Source: Paenibacillus sp. PK3_47 (GTDB lineage Bacteria; Bacillota; Bacilli; Paenibacillales; Paenibacillaceae). Taken from it: a stretch of DNA of 64,000 bases. The stretch's first letter is position 1. The number at the start of each line of letters is the position of its first letter. The stretch lies in contig NZ_CP026029.1 in assembly GCF_023520895.1 (NCBI RefSeq), positions 3,534,001 to 3,598,000 on the forward strand. The letters are read 5' to 3'. The notes under the pieces were generated by a model, which ran no database searches, was not told the origin of the DNA, and saw nothing but the letters and a program-made list of their open reading frames with translations. A program made the position numbers and the translations under genes. Below are positions 53,446-62,794 of this stretch, in pieces.

Positions 53446-54633
53446 TTATTTCTCGCTGCCCGTCAGTTTCCGGTAGGTCCAAAGAAACGGGCGCAGCGGG
53501 AAATAGAGGACATGCAGCGGCTTCGGAAGCGGCAGAGTCTTCGCATCAGCTGCATAAGGATACAGGAAGCTGGCGGCATGCAAAAACCGGTGCCATGGTG
53601 TAAGAATAGCCGGCTGGTAAGATTTATAATGCCGCTCCACCTCGGGTTCCAGAGGGGGATCATTCAAATTGACCATACGTGCCACATAGAAGAGGGCCTG
53701 CTCTGCCAGGCTCTTGGCCTTTGGTTTATTCATCAGGACGGACAGTGCGGGATCGACCGGCGCTTTCAGCAGAGCGGAAGCCAGAATGAGTGTCTGGCCG
53801 CCGATGATATCATAGTTGTACCGGTGCAGCAGCGCCGTCAGGGCCGTGCAATCGGGCTTTTGCGCAAGCAGCTGCTTAATATCGAGCAGCCATCTCAGCC
53901 TTGACCAGGCATGCCTTGCCCCGTGTGCAGCCAGGAAGAGGAATAAATCCTCCCTGCCCAGAAAATACACATGCTCGCCAAGGGGGCTGCGCCGCGCCCG
54001 GCTCCATAATTCCTCAAAGTCCGGTTCTGTGGAAGGACCCGGGCCCATTCTCCAGTGCAGTTCAATTTTTATATTTTTACCGGGGTGATTGTATGTATAA
54101 TGATGCTCCCGCCACTTCCAGTCGCCTAGAATGCTCTCGAAATCCTCAACTTTAACATATCCTTCGGCAGCCATCAGCATATCAGCCTCAGCCAGGCGCT
54201 CCAGCGGAACCATGAAATCAAGGTCGCGCGAGGTGCGCTGTGAAATGTCGCCGTACAAATCCTGGGCAAGCACCGGGCCTTTCAGGAACAGGGAACGGAT
54301 ACCCAGTCCGGCCAGCTGACTGCTGATATGGGCCATTTCGCCGCTGAGATGGAGCATTTGCACCGTATTCCGGCGGTATTCCCACTTTAACCGTTCCAGA
54401 ACTGCCGCGGGAACGGCTGTAAATTCTTTTGGCGTCCGGCTAAGCTTGGGATATAAAAAAGGGTACACCCGGTGATGCAGGGACAGCCGGATGAACAGCT
54501 CCCAGTCCAGATCCTTGAACAGCTCGGGATTCCGCTCTGCGGCTTTTTCGGTGCTTTCGGTGGTAAGCAGGGTAACAAGGAGCAGCAATTCCTTGGAAAA
54601 GCTCCCCGTATCCAGGGTATGCTGATCAGTCAT
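53446..54633 (-). CDS. nucleotidyltransferase-like protein (NTP_transf_5)
   Basis: About 395 residues from the ATG at 54633, with AAAGGAGAA six bases upstream. GIRSLFLKGPVLAQDLYGDI followed by RTSRDLDFMVPLERL is the nucleotidyltransferase core with its Asp-x-Asp metal site (RDLDF), as in the NTP_transf_5 family. Such genes occur near RiPP clusters, lasso peptide clusters among them, where they may modify the peptide; the link here is suggested by proximity only, because the gene is convergent and after a terminator. The C-terminal half is helical. Confidence 0.8.
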   Translation of the reverse strand: MTDQHTLDTGSFSKELLLLVTLLTTESTEKAAERNPELFKDLDWELFIRLSLHHRVYPFLYPKLSRTPKEFTAVPAAVLERLKWEYRRNTVQMLHLSGEMAHISSQLAGLGIRSLFLKGPVLAQDLYGDISQRTSRDLDFMVPLERLAEADMLMAAEGYVKVEDFESILGDWKWREHHYTYNHPGKNIKIELHWRMGPGPSTEPDFEELWSRARRSPLGEHVYFLGREDLFLFLAAHGARHAWSRLRWLLDIKQLLAQKPDCTALTALLHRYNYDIIGGQTLILASALLKAPVDPALSVLMNKPKAKSLAEQALFYVARMVNLNDPPLEPEVERHYKSYQPAILTPWHRFLHAASFLYPYAADAKTLPLPKPLHVLYFPLRPFLWTYRKLTGSEK

Positions 54634-54888
54634 AGAGATTCTCCTTTTGCAATAGTGAACTGGCATGGATTGGTTGTTCGGAATAGAGAACGGTAATCTA
54701 CTGTGAGCGTAACACCAGTTAGAGAAAAATGTCAATTTGTTGCGCGGCGTGTTAGAGTATAAGGGGACTACTACTTATTAAACAATTATTACAGTTCATA
54801 CGCTGCCGGTTTTATTTTTCAATTTCCTCTTTGTATGCTACGATATGTACTCCCCCATAGTACGAATAAGAGGAGTGATTCTCTGTCC

Positions 54889-56121
54889 ATGACTGCCCAT
54901 TGGAAAAGAAACATTATTCTCTTCATGACCAGCCAGACGATTTCCCTGTTTGGCTCCTCGCTTGTGCAGTATGCGATTCTCTGGTATATCACCCTGAACA
55001 CCCAGTCCGGTATTATGATGACGATTTCGATTCTGTGCGGATTTTTGCCGACGTTTGTGCTGTCTCCTTTCGCCGGAGTATGGGCAGACCGTTACAGCCG
55101 CAAACTGCTGATTGTGCTCTCCGATTCGATTATTGCGCTCTCAACCCTGATTCTCGCCGTGCTGTTTCTGATGGGCTACGATGATATGTGGCTGCTGTTT
55201 GTGGTTTCTGCAGTGCGTGCGCTTGGTGCGGGTGTGCAGACTCCCGCTGTAGGCGCAATGCTGCCGCAGCTGGTGCCGGAAGATCAGCTTACGCGGATCA
55301 ACGGGCTTAACGGCAGTATTCAGGCGATGGTCATGCTGCTCTCCCCGATGCTCAGCGGCGCGCTGCTCTCGATGGCCAGCATTGAAGCGATATTTTTTAT
55401 TGATGTCATTACGGCGGCGGTTGCCGTCTCGACGATGCTGATTTTTGTACGTGTGCCGCTGCACACCAAAGCTGCCGCCAAGCAGGCGATAAGCTATCTG
55501 CAGGATCTGAGCCTCGGATTTAACTACATTAAAGGGCACCGCTATATCCAGAATTTTTTTATTTTTTGCGCCTTTTTCTTTGTGCTGGCTGCACCGGCTG
55601 CTTTTCTGACTCCGCTGCAGGTTACAAGAACCTTCGGGGATGACATCTGGCGGCTGACTGCCATTGAAATAGCCTTTTCCATCGGCATGATGCTGGGCGG
55701 TCTGATTATGTCGGTCTGGCCGGGCTTCCGCAACCGCGTGCATACGATGACCCTATCCTCTCTGGCATTTGGGGTGTGCACCTTTGCGCTTGGGGTGATT
55801 CCGGATTTCTGGATTTATCTTGGCGTTATGGGCGTGACCGGGCTTGCCATGCCTTTCTTCAATACACCGTCCACAGTACTGCTGCAGGAAAAGGTGGAGC
55901 CGGATTATCTGGGCAGGGTGTTTGGCGTGCTCGGGATGATCTCAAGCTCCATGATGCCGCTGGGCATGCTGGTGTTCGGACCGCTGGCTGACAGCGTGCG
56001 GGTGGAATGGCTGCTGATGATTTCCGGAGTGCTGTTGTTTATTCAGGGATTTTTCCTGCTGGGCAACAAAGTGCTGATCGAAGCAGGTAAGCCTGCAGCT
56101 GCTGTTAAAACTGATCCATAG
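54889..56121 (+). CDS. MFS drug-efflux-type transporter
   Basis: About 410 residues from the ATG at 54889; AGGAG lies 13 bases away, so a CTG at 54883 might also serve. Twelve helices. PFAGVWADRYSRKLLIVLSD is the MFS motif A. The pattern is that of MFS transporters of the MefA/YfmO-like group, often annotated for macrolide or drug efflux. Substrate unknown. Upstream lies a short palindromic GATATGTACTC...GTACGAATA segment. Confidence 0.87.
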   Translation: MTAHWKRNIILFMTSQTISLFGSSLVQYAILWYITLNTQSGIMMTISILCGFLPTFVLSPFAGVWADRYSRKLLIVLSDSIIALSTLILAVLFLMGYDDMWLLFVVSAVRALGAGVQTPAVGAMLPQLVPEDQLTRINGLNGSIQAMVMLLSPMLSGALLSMASIEAIFFIDVITAAVAVSTMLIFVRVPLHTKAAAKQAISYLQDLSLGFNYIKGHRYIQNFFIFCAFFFVLAAPAAFLTPLQVTRTFGDDIWRLTAIEIAFSIGMMLGGLIMSVWPGFRNRVHTMTLSSLAFGVCTFALGVIPDFWIYLGVMGVTGLAMPFFNTPSTVLLQEKVEPDYLGRVFGVLGMISSSMMPLGMLVFGPLADSVRVEWLLMISGVLLFIQGFFLLGNKVLIEAGKPAAAVKTDP

Positions 56122-56150
56122 ATCACTGTAAAGGAGCGGACGTTCTGCTT

Positions 56151-57050
56151 ATGGAGGCATTGCAGGATATACCGGGTTCGGAGGACTGGGTGACGGTGGA
56201 GCCTGTGCTCAAAGGCTGGTCCAGCGATCAAAAGTATTATATTGAAGACAAGGCCGGCCGCAAACTGCTGCTGAGGCTTTCTTCAGCCCGGGCATTAGAG
56301 GGAAAACGTGCTGAATTTGAAGTTGTTAAGCTGTTTAACCAGCTGGATTTTCCGATGTCACAGGCGATAGATTGTGGCGTATGCAGTAAAGGGAAATATA
56401 CCTATATGCTGCTTACCTGGGTGGAAGGACGTCCGCTCGAAGGGAAACTGGCGGACCTTGATCCGGGAGAACAGTACCGTTTGGGTGAGGAAGCCGGAAG
56501 AATGCTGAAGCAGCTGCATTCACTTCCGTGTGCCGGTACACCGGATGAATGGGAGCAGGCGATGCAGGCCAAAATTCTGAGGCGGATCCAGGAATATGAA
56601 GAGTGCCCTTACCGGGTGGAAGGGGATGGGCAGGCGATAGCTTTTGTCAAAAAGCATGTCAGTCTTATTCATCAGGTTGCAAAGGTCTATCAGCACGGGG
56701 ACTTTCACATTGGCAATCTGATTCATACCCCGGAGGGCGGGATAGGCGTCATCGACTTCAACCGCTGGGATATCGGAGATTATGCCGAGGAGTTCTGCAA
56801 GCTGCAAATCTTTGACCGTGAGCGCAGCATCCCTTTTGCCCTGGGGAGATTGAAGGGGTATTTCGGCGGGGAGCCTCCTGAAGAGTTCTGGAAAAGACAG
56901 GCACTTTACGTTGCTTACGTCTCCTTGTTTTCGATTCAATGGGCCGTTCCCTTCGGGGCTGAGGACATTGAGGGTATGCAGATCCGCTGCAGGCAGGCGC
57001 TGGAGGATTACAGGAATTTCACCACATGGATTCCGCGCTGGTATGCCTGA
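56151..57050 (+). CDS. APH-family aminoglycoside phosphotransferase-like kinase
   Basis: 299 residues. Protein-kinase-like fold of the APH family: N-lobe (KLLLRLSSARALEGKRAEFE), catalytic HGDFHIGN and metal-binding DFNRWDIGDY. Related genes are annotated as aminoglycoside phosphotransferases but many are metabolic kinases; its real substrate is unknown. It follows the MFS gene by 29 bases and may be in the same transcript. Confidence 0.86.
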   Translation: MEALQDIPGSEDWVTVEPVLKGWSSDQKYYIEDKAGRKLLLRLSSARALEGKRAEFEVVKLFNQLDFPMSQAIDCGVCSKGKYTYMLLTWVEGRPLEGKLADLDPGEQYRLGEEAGRMLKQLHSLPCAGTPDEWEQAMQAKILRRIQEYEECPYRVEGDGQAIAFVKKHVSLIHQVAKVYQHGDFHIGNLIHTPEGGIGVIDFNRWDIGDYAEEFCKLQIFDRERSIPFALGRLKGYFGGEPPEEFWKRQALYVAYVSLFSIQWAVPFGAEDIEGMQIRCRQALEDYRNFTTWIPRWYA

Positions 57051-57137
57051 TCAATTAATTTGCGTCAAACATTGAAATGGTGGGCCCCGGTACGGTAAAA
57101 TTGCAATAGATTTAACCAAGAAGGGGACTGTATTGTT

Positions 57138-57578
57138 TTGAATAATGAAGAATTGAACCAGGAGCTGCCCGAAAATTACGAGGAACTGAAGAAGGCGGCT
57201 GGACGCTCTGCGGATTGGAGAGCACGTCTGGCAGCTGTCGAAGAACTCGGCGCTTATAAGCATAAACAGGTTATCGATATCCTTAACCGTCTGATGACCA
57301 CTGACCCGGTATATACCGTCCAAGAAGCTGCATACCAGAAGCTTGCTGCCTTTGGCGAAGATGTGAAGGTGCCGTCGAAGAACAAAGCCGAGCTGTTCAG
57401 AGGCATTCCTAAGATTGTGCTGCGCATCAAGAAGAGCCTGCCGCGGGATCACTCTTATGAAGAGTTCAAGGAAAAGCTGAAGAAGATGAGAATCGACGTC
57501 TACGATGCCTATGAAGGTGAGAAGGGCGAAGATTTCGACAAATGGCTGGAGAAGCAGTGGCAATCGGCCACTAAATAG
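57138..57578 (+). CDS. small HEAT-repeat protein
   Basis: 146 residues from a TTG start. DWRARLAAVEELGAYKHKQV and TVQEAAYQKLAAFG form two HEAT-like helix pairs; the C-terminal region is highly charged (EEFKEKLKKMRIDVYDAYEG). Cytosolic. Unknown role; probably a protein scaffold. Confidence 0.75.
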   Translation: MNNEELNQELPENYEELKKAAGRSADWRARLAAVEELGAYKHKQVIDILNRLMTTDPVYTVQEAAYQKLAAFGEDVKVPSKNKAELFRGIPKIVLRIKKSLPRDHSYEEFKEKLKKMRIDVYDAYEGEKGEDFDKWLEKQWQSATK

Positions 57579-57656
57579 TGAAAAGGCGGATCGGCGGGGA
57601 CAAGACAGGCCCTGCATGATCCGTTTTTTACAATTAACACATAAAGGATGACATAT

Positions 57657-58250
57657 ATGAAAGCCAATATTTCTAATACGCCGCTGGCCCGGCAGTTTGA
57701 TGAATTCCTGAGACTCTCTGCGGAGCTGCGTCCCGATTATATAGCGAGTCTGGGAGAAGCTGAGGGAGGCGGTACGTCTATCGGTATTCTGGTGCCGGAT
57801 GCACCGGAGCTTTTGCAGGTTATTTACAGCAGAGTTTCGGGCACCAGCAGTGATGAAGAGGAGCCCAGTCTGATTGAGTTTCTGCCGGGATACCGGTTAA
57901 TTCATGTTAATGAGTACACGCAGGAGATTGAAGTACTAAATGGTATCCTGAAGGAGAAAGGGCAGCAGGTAGACGGAACGATTTTGCCTATTCTCACGAA
58001 CTACGGCAGTGACTTTATTTGCTACCATCGTTCAGCGGACGGGACAGAGCGGGTGTGTGATCTGCTGCATGATTACGGTGATCTGGTGGTCATGTACGAT
58101 TCCCCGGAGAAGTTTCTGGAGACCTTGTGCGAATTCTACAAACAGGAAGTCTATTTCCTGGACGAAGAAGGCTTTTTGGATTGCGATTTGGTAAAAGAGG
58201 GCGAGGTAGGCGCAGCTCTGAATCCTGAAGCTGTGTATTGGTCGGAGTAG
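57657..58250 (+). CDS. SMI1/KNR4 (SUKH)-like protein
   Basis: About 197 residues from the ATG at 57657 (AAAGGA nine bases upstream; ATG at 57648 is an alternative). The acidic fold with FLRLSAELRPDYIASLGEAE, a GTSIGILVPDAP loop and DYGDLVVMYDSPEKFLETL is reminiscent of SMI1/KNR4 or SUKH proteins. SUKH proteins are often immunity proteins for contact-dependent toxins. No toxin gene is adjacent. The family call is tentative. Confidence 0.55.
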   Translation: MKANISNTPLARQFDEFLRLSAELRPDYIASLGEAEGGGTSIGILVPDAPELLQVIYSRVSGTSSDEEEPSLIEFLPGYRLIHVNEYTQEIEVLNGILKEKGQQVDGTILPILTNYGSDFICYHRSADGTERVCDLLHDYGDLVVMYDSPEKFLETLCEFYKQEVYFLDEEGFLDCDLVKEGEVGAALNPEAVYWSE

Positions 58251-58265
58251 AATACAGTACCATGC

Positions 58266-58302
58266 AAAGAGAGCAGCCCGGACCCGGGTCTGCTCTCTTT
58301 TT
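58266..58302. terminator. terminator preceding the group II intron
   Basis: AAAGAGAGCAG-CCCGG-ACCCGGGT-CTGCTCTCTTTTT. A T-run on the plus strand; the intron begins four bases after it. Confidence 0.88.
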
Positions 58303-58306
58303 ACTG

Positions 58307-60190
58307 GTACGCCCAGCATGGGCGTCATCTCTAGGGTGAAAGTCCCGAGCGGGGGCTAGCAAGCGCCTACCGTTAGCCAAGGGCAAGGGTGTCTACCGCG
58401 AGGTGGAATCTGAAGGAAGCCGGAGGCAAAAGCACGACCTGAGGTACACGAATCCAATTTGAGGCGGTTGCAGCCGGATGAGTCACCTAGACATGACGAA
58501 ATCCTAAGCTGCCAAGGGCTGCAATCGTAAACTTGGGCAGGTGCGGGCGGAAAGATGACGTTCTTATCTGGGGAGGCCTGTCCGGTATGCAAGGAAAAAA
58601 AAAACTTGTAACCGTAACCGAGAGGTTGCGCTGAACGGGCAGGAGTCAGCAGAGGCCATAGTACGTAAACTGTTGCAACAGTTTACGGAAGGGCTGAACC
58701 GAAAGGAGAGAGGAAACCGATGCGTTCGCATGAAGAGCAACGACAGCCGAATATCTCGCAAGAGAGCTGCCAGCAAAGAGAAGCGGTGAAGCCGCCAGGG
58801 CATGCTGGAGCGCCGAGTTCTTCGTCGGCACAAACCGCCCCTCCCTCTCGCAAAGCAGCGAACAACTTGCTGGAGCGAATGCTCGAAGGAGACAACCTTC
58901 GGCTCGCGTATAAACGAGTGGTACAGAACGGAGGAGCCCCCGGTGTGGACTATGTAACGGTAGCGAATCTACAAGCTTACTTGAAAACACATTGGGAACC
59001 GGTGAAAGCCGAACTTCTGGCGGGAACTTACAGACCTGCGCCAGTCAAACGGGTGGAAATCCCCAAACCCGGAGGCGGCGTACGGCTGCTGGGCATCCCG
59101 ACCGTGATGGACCGTTTTCTCCAGCAGGCTCTTCTACAAGTCATGAATCCGATCTTTGACGCAGAATTCTCGTGGTACAGCTACGGCTTTCGACCCGGGA
59201 AAAGTGCACATGACGCAGTAAAACAAGCGCAAAGATATATCCAAAAGGGTCTGAGGTGGGTCGTGGACCTCGATCTTGAGAAATTCTTTGACCGGGTAAA
59301 TCACGACATGCTGATGGCGAGAGTGGCGCGGAAAGTGACAGACAAAAGAGTGCTGACACTGATTCGGGCGTATCTAAACGCCGGAGTCATGGTGAATGGA
59401 AAGCTGGAGCACAGCCAGGAAGGAACGCCGCAAGGCGGTCCGCTGAGCCCGCTTTTGGCAAACATTCTGCTGGATGATCTGGATAAGGAATTGACCGTAC
59501 GTGGCCTGCACTTTGTACGCTATGCGGACGACTGTAATATCTTTGTGGCGAGCAAACGAGCTGGCGAACGGGTCATGGAATCGGTTAGCGGGTTTGTAGA
59601 AGGAAAGCTAAAACTGAAAGTGAACCGGGAAAAGAGTGCAGTCGCCAGACCTTGGCACCGGAAGTTTTTAGGATTCAGTTTCCTGAGCCAGAAACAGGCA
59701 ACCATTCGATTAGCACCGAAGACCATTTCGCGATTCAAGGAGAGAATCCGTGAACTGACAAACCGAACGTGGTCCATTTCCATGGAAGAACGAATTTGCC
59801 GACTAAACCGTTATCTGATGGGGTGGCTTGGCTATTTCCATCTAGCGTCGGCGAAGAAACACCTCCAAACGCTGGACCAATGGATTCGGAGAAGGCTGCG
59901 AATGTGCCTGTGGAAACAATGGAAGCGAGTGCGCACACGAATCCGCGAACTCCGGGCGCTTGGGGTGCCTGAGTGGGCCTGTTTCACGATGGCCAACTCG
60001 CGGCGAGGCGCATGGGAAATGTCCCGGAATACAAATAATGCCCTCCCGACTTCCTATTGGGAAGCGAAAGGGCTGAAAAGCTTGCTTTCACGTTACTTAG
60101 AGCTTTGTTAACCTTTTGGAACCGCCGTATGCGGACCCGCATGTACGGTGGTGTGAGAGGACGGGGGCTTGCCGCCTCCTCCTACTCGAT
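58307..60190 (+). mobile_element. group II intron, probable class C
   Basis: The 5' end GTACGCCCAGCATGGGCGTC (from 58307) and GTGAAAGTCCCG are typical intron domain I sequence. Inside is the maturase gene. Near the 3' end, ACCGCCGTATGCGG-ACCC-GCATGTACGGTGGT (60121-60152) is domain V with a CGC-type triad, followed by a domain VI hairpin with a bulged A and an end at CCTACTCGAT (60190). Insertion directly after an intrinsic terminator is the habit of class C introns. Ends are placed by eye. Confidence 0.85.
58720..60111 (+). CDS. ltrA: group II intron reverse transcriptase/maturase
   Basis: 463 residues with AAAGGAGAG upstream. Reverse transcriptase blocks: GVDYVTVANLQAYLKTHWEP, GGGVRLLGIPTVMDRFLQQA, EGTPQGGPLSPLLANILLDD and the active-site FVRYADDCNIF. 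A maturase (GIIM) domain follows (LTNRTWSISMEERICRLNRY), ending RRGAWEMSRNTNNALP. No HNH endonuclease, as in class C introns, so mobility probably needs DNA forks or single strands. Appears intact, so the intron may be active. Confidence 0.95.
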   Translation: MRSHEEQRQPNISQESCQQREAVKPPGHAGAPSSSSAQTAPPSRKAANNLLERMLEGDNLRLAYKRVVQNGGAPGVDYVTVANLQAYLKTHWEPVKAELLAGTYRPAPVKRVEIPKPGGGVRLLGIPTVMDRFLQQALLQVMNPIFDAEFSWYSYGFRPGKSAHDAVKQAQRYIQKGLRWVVDLDLEKFFDRVNHDMLMARVARKVTDKRVLTLIRAYLNAGVMVNGKLEHSQEGTPQGGPLSPLLANILLDDLDKELTVRGLHFVRYADDCNIFVASKRAGERVMESVSGFVEGKLKLKVNREKSAVARPWHRKFLGFSFLSQKQATIRLAPKTISRFKERIRELTNRTWSISMEERICRLNRYLMGWLGYFHLASAKKHLQTLDQWIRRRLRMCLWKQWKRVRTRIRELRALGVPEWACFTMANSRRGAWEMSRNTNNALPTSYWEAKGLKSLLSRYLELC

Positions 60191-60203
60191 TCTTCCCTCT
60201 ATG

Positions 60204-61796
60204 TTATTGCTCAGCGCCGCGTTTTTCCTGTTCCCGCAGTTCCACCCGGCGGATTTTGCCGGAGGTTGTTTTGGGCAGATCGGCGATAAATTCAATCTTG
60301 CGCGGATACTTGTAAGGTGCTGTCCATTCCTTGACATGGCTCTGCAGCTCCTTAACCAGCTCAGGGGAAGCCGCGCTTCCGTCTTTCAAGACTACAAAGG
60401 CTTTGACAATAGAACCCCGGATCTCGTCAGGACTGGCTACAACTGCGCATTCCTTGACCAAAGCGTGCTTCATCAGGGCTTCTTCTACCTCGAACGGGCC
60501 AATGGTATAACCAGAGCTGATGATAATATCATCACCCCGGCCTTCAAACCAGAAATAACCGTCCTCATCCTTGCGTGCCCGGTCTCCGGTAATAAAATAT
60601 TCCCCTTGCGAGCTGTTCGCCTTGCGCTCAGGATCCTTGTAATAGCTCTTGAACAGGGCCGGCATACTTAGATGCACAGCAATATCCCCTACTACACCCG
60701 GAGGTACCGGGTTTCCTTTTTCATCAATAACCTCAGCAATGCCTGGTGCAATTGATTTCCCCATGGAGCCTGCGCGGATAGGGTCATCCTTGAGTGCCGC
60801 GATAATCAGTGTGCTTTCTGTTTGCCCGTAGCCGTCGCGGATCGTCAGACCGAAGTGCTCCTGGAAAGTTCGGATGACTTCCAAATTAAGCGGCTCGCCG
60901 GCGGATACTGCACAGCGCAGCTTGGACAGGCCGTATTGCGCAAGCCCTTCCGTTTTGGCCATCAGGCGGTACTCCGTCGGTGTGCAACATAATACCTGGA
61001 TCTCCTGATCCTGCAGCAGCTGCAGATACCGGTCCGGATGGAACGGGCCATTATATACGAAGCCGGTTGCTCCATTGCCAAGCACAGTCAGGAAGGGACT
61101 CCAAATCCATTTCTGCCAGCCCGGTGCCGCCGTAGCCCAGACCGTATCCGATTCACGGATCTCCAGCCACTGGGGAGAGGTGATCCGCAAATGGGCGTAA
61201 CCCCATCCATGGCTGTGCACTACGGCTTTTGGATTGCCGGTCGTACCGGAGGTGTAGGCCAGGATTGCGATATCATCGCGGTGAGTCACCACGGAAGTGA
61301 AAGAGTCCGGCTGGCCTGTCATGAGGCTTTCCAGATCAGTCCAACCTGTGCTCAGTTCCTCTGCATTACCGGATACTGACAGCCGGTAATCAAGCGCAGG
61401 CAGGTCTTCATCGATCTTGTTCACTTCACCTGTCACCTCGTTCCATACGATGACAGCCCGGGCTTCGGAATGACGCAGGCGGTAGGACAAGTCCTTGGCC
61501 CGGAGCATTTCGGAAGAGGGGATTACTGCCAGCCCCAGCTTCAGGCAGGCGAGATAAATTACGTAGGCAATAATCTGCCGCGGAACCATCACTAAGACCC
61601 GGTCCCCTTGTGTAAGACCAAGACCGGCAAGTCCGCCGGCCAGCCGGTTGGCCTGTGCCAGAAGTGCCCCGTAAGTAATCTCTTCATATGCTCCATTCTG
61701 GTGCAGCAATTTAAGGGCAAGCTTATCGGAAGGATGACGCTCCATTTCCGAAGTCAGATTATAAAATTCAGGTGCAACGTACCGCTGATTGTCCAA
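60204..61796 (-). CDS. AMP-dependent acyl-CoA synthetase
   Basis: 530 residues from a TTG start with GGAGAGG five bases upstream. Adenylation motifs AYTSGTTGNPKAVVHSHGWG, DGYGQTESTLI, GDRARKDEDGYFWFEGRGDD and the C-terminal KTTSGKIRR with the acetylatable catalytic Lys. Resembles B. subtilis YtcI and AcsM-type medium-chain synthetases; it makes acyl-CoA from a carboxylic acid, ATP and CoA. The group II intron starts 14 bases past its stop, between the gene and its former downstream terminator. Confidence 0.92.
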   Translation of the reverse strand: MDNQRYVAPEFYNLTSEMERHPSDKLALKLLHQNGAYEEITYGALLAQANRLAGGLAGLGLTQGDRVLVMVPRQIIAYVIYLACLKLGLAVIPSSEMLRAKDLSYRLRHSEARAVIVWNEVTGEVNKIDEDLPALDYRLSVSGNAEELSTGWTDLESLMTGQPDSFTSVVTHRDDIAILAYTSGTTGNPKAVVHSHGWGYAHLRITSPQWLEIRESDTVWATAAPGWQKWIWSPFLTVLGNGATGFVYNGPFHPDRYLQLLQDQEIQVLCCTPTEYRLMAKTEGLAQYGLSKLRCAVSAGEPLNLEVIRTFQEHFGLTIRDGYGQTESTLIIAALKDDPIRAGSMGKSIAPGIAEVIDEKGNPVPPGVVGDIAVHLSMPALFKSYYKDPERKANSSQGEYFITGDRARKDEDGYFWFEGRGDDIIISSGYTIGPFEVEEALMKHALVKECAVVASPDEIRGSIVKAFVVLKDGSAASPELVKELQSHVKEWTAPYKYPRKIEFIADLPKTTSGKIRRVELREQEKRGAEQ

Positions 61797-62117
61797 AAGA
61801 ACCTCTCCTATAGTCAGAATGGTAAAGCTAAATCCAAAGCCAAAGCTTAAAACAATACCTATAGTATAGCACGTTATCCTAGTACCAGATGCTAAATGAT
61901 ACCGGGGATCTCTTAAGAAATGTGGCTATTTTGTTATAATAATGAAAAAGGCGCTAGTACAGACGGGAACGTGTCCTTCTAATGGAATTGATATTTGTAT
62001 CATGATTTGCCCGGGGGCAGCAGATTATTCCCGGGGCTGCTATGGTAGAAGAGCGTAATGAATACAAACGGATGATCGCAAGGTTATTTTAAAATTCGCA
62101 GAAAGCGGGCGCTATTT
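61797..62117. other. divergent intergenic region
   Basis: About 320 AT-rich bases between the divergent acyl-CoA synthetase and GNAT genes. TTGTTATAATAATG near 61930 may be a -10 region for the GNAT gene. Nothing else recognised. Confidence 0.35.
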
Positions 62118-62639
62118 ATGAGTCATACTACCTTTAATGAAATATTCGCAATTATGGAGGCTTCTTTTCCGGTCAGTGAAATCAGAACCTTTCAAGAGCA
62201 GAAGGCGCTGCTGGAGAATCCGGATTACCGGCTTTATACGGAGTGTGACCCTAAGGGGAAGCTGATGGGGTTCCTGGCTGCCTGGGAGTTTGCGGAGTTC
62301 CGGTTTGTTGAACACATTGCGGTGAATCCGGAAACAAGGGGAGGCGGTATCGGTAAAAAGCTGATGAGTGAATATATCGCTGCGTCAGACAAGCCAGTTC
62401 TGCTGGAGGTCGAGCCGCCGGCAGGTGAACTGGAGCAGCGGAGGATCGGCTTTTATAACCGGCTGGGCTTTCAGCTTAACAATTTTGATTATGTTCAACC
62501 CCCGCTTCGTCCAGGCCAGGCTGACCTGCCGCTGTGCATCATGACCTATCCGCAGCTGCTCAGTTTAGAGGAGTTCAACCGGTTCAGAAAGCTTTTGTAC
62601 ACAAAAGTATATAAGGTACCCGCAGACTACCCGCATTAA
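62118..62639 (+). CDS. GNAT-family N-acetyltransferase
   Basis: 173 residues. FVEHIAVNPETRGGGIGKKLM is the acetyl-CoA motif, and QRRIGFYNRLGFQLN the C-terminal strand-turn. The tail YPQLLSLEEFNRFRKLLYTK is characteristic of a Bacillales subset. Weak ribosome site. Stand-alone. Confidence 0.88.
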   Translation: MSHTTFNEIFAIMEASFPVSEIRTFQEQKALLENPDYRLYTECDPKGKLMGFLAAWEFAEFRFVEHIAVNPETRGGGIGKKLMSEYIAASDKPVLLEVEPPAGELEQRRIGFYNRLGFQLNNFDYVQPPLRPGQADLPLCIMTYPQLLSLEEFNRFRKLLYTKVYKVPADYPH

Positions 62640-62656
62640 AGCTACCCTGACATTCC

Positions 62657-62691
62657 GCCCGTGCTCTCTTACTGAGATACGCGGGCTTTTT
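62657..62691 (+). terminator. weak terminator of GNAT gene
   Basis: GCCCGTG and CGCGGGC around a long loop, followed by TTTTT. Confidence 0.5.
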
Positions 62692-62794
62692 GAATTACTT
62701 CTTTACAATCACGATACAAGTTGGAAACAAGTTATTGGTTTAATAAATGTACAGCAAGCAGCACAACAAATGAACTACAAGGAGACGAGATTCC

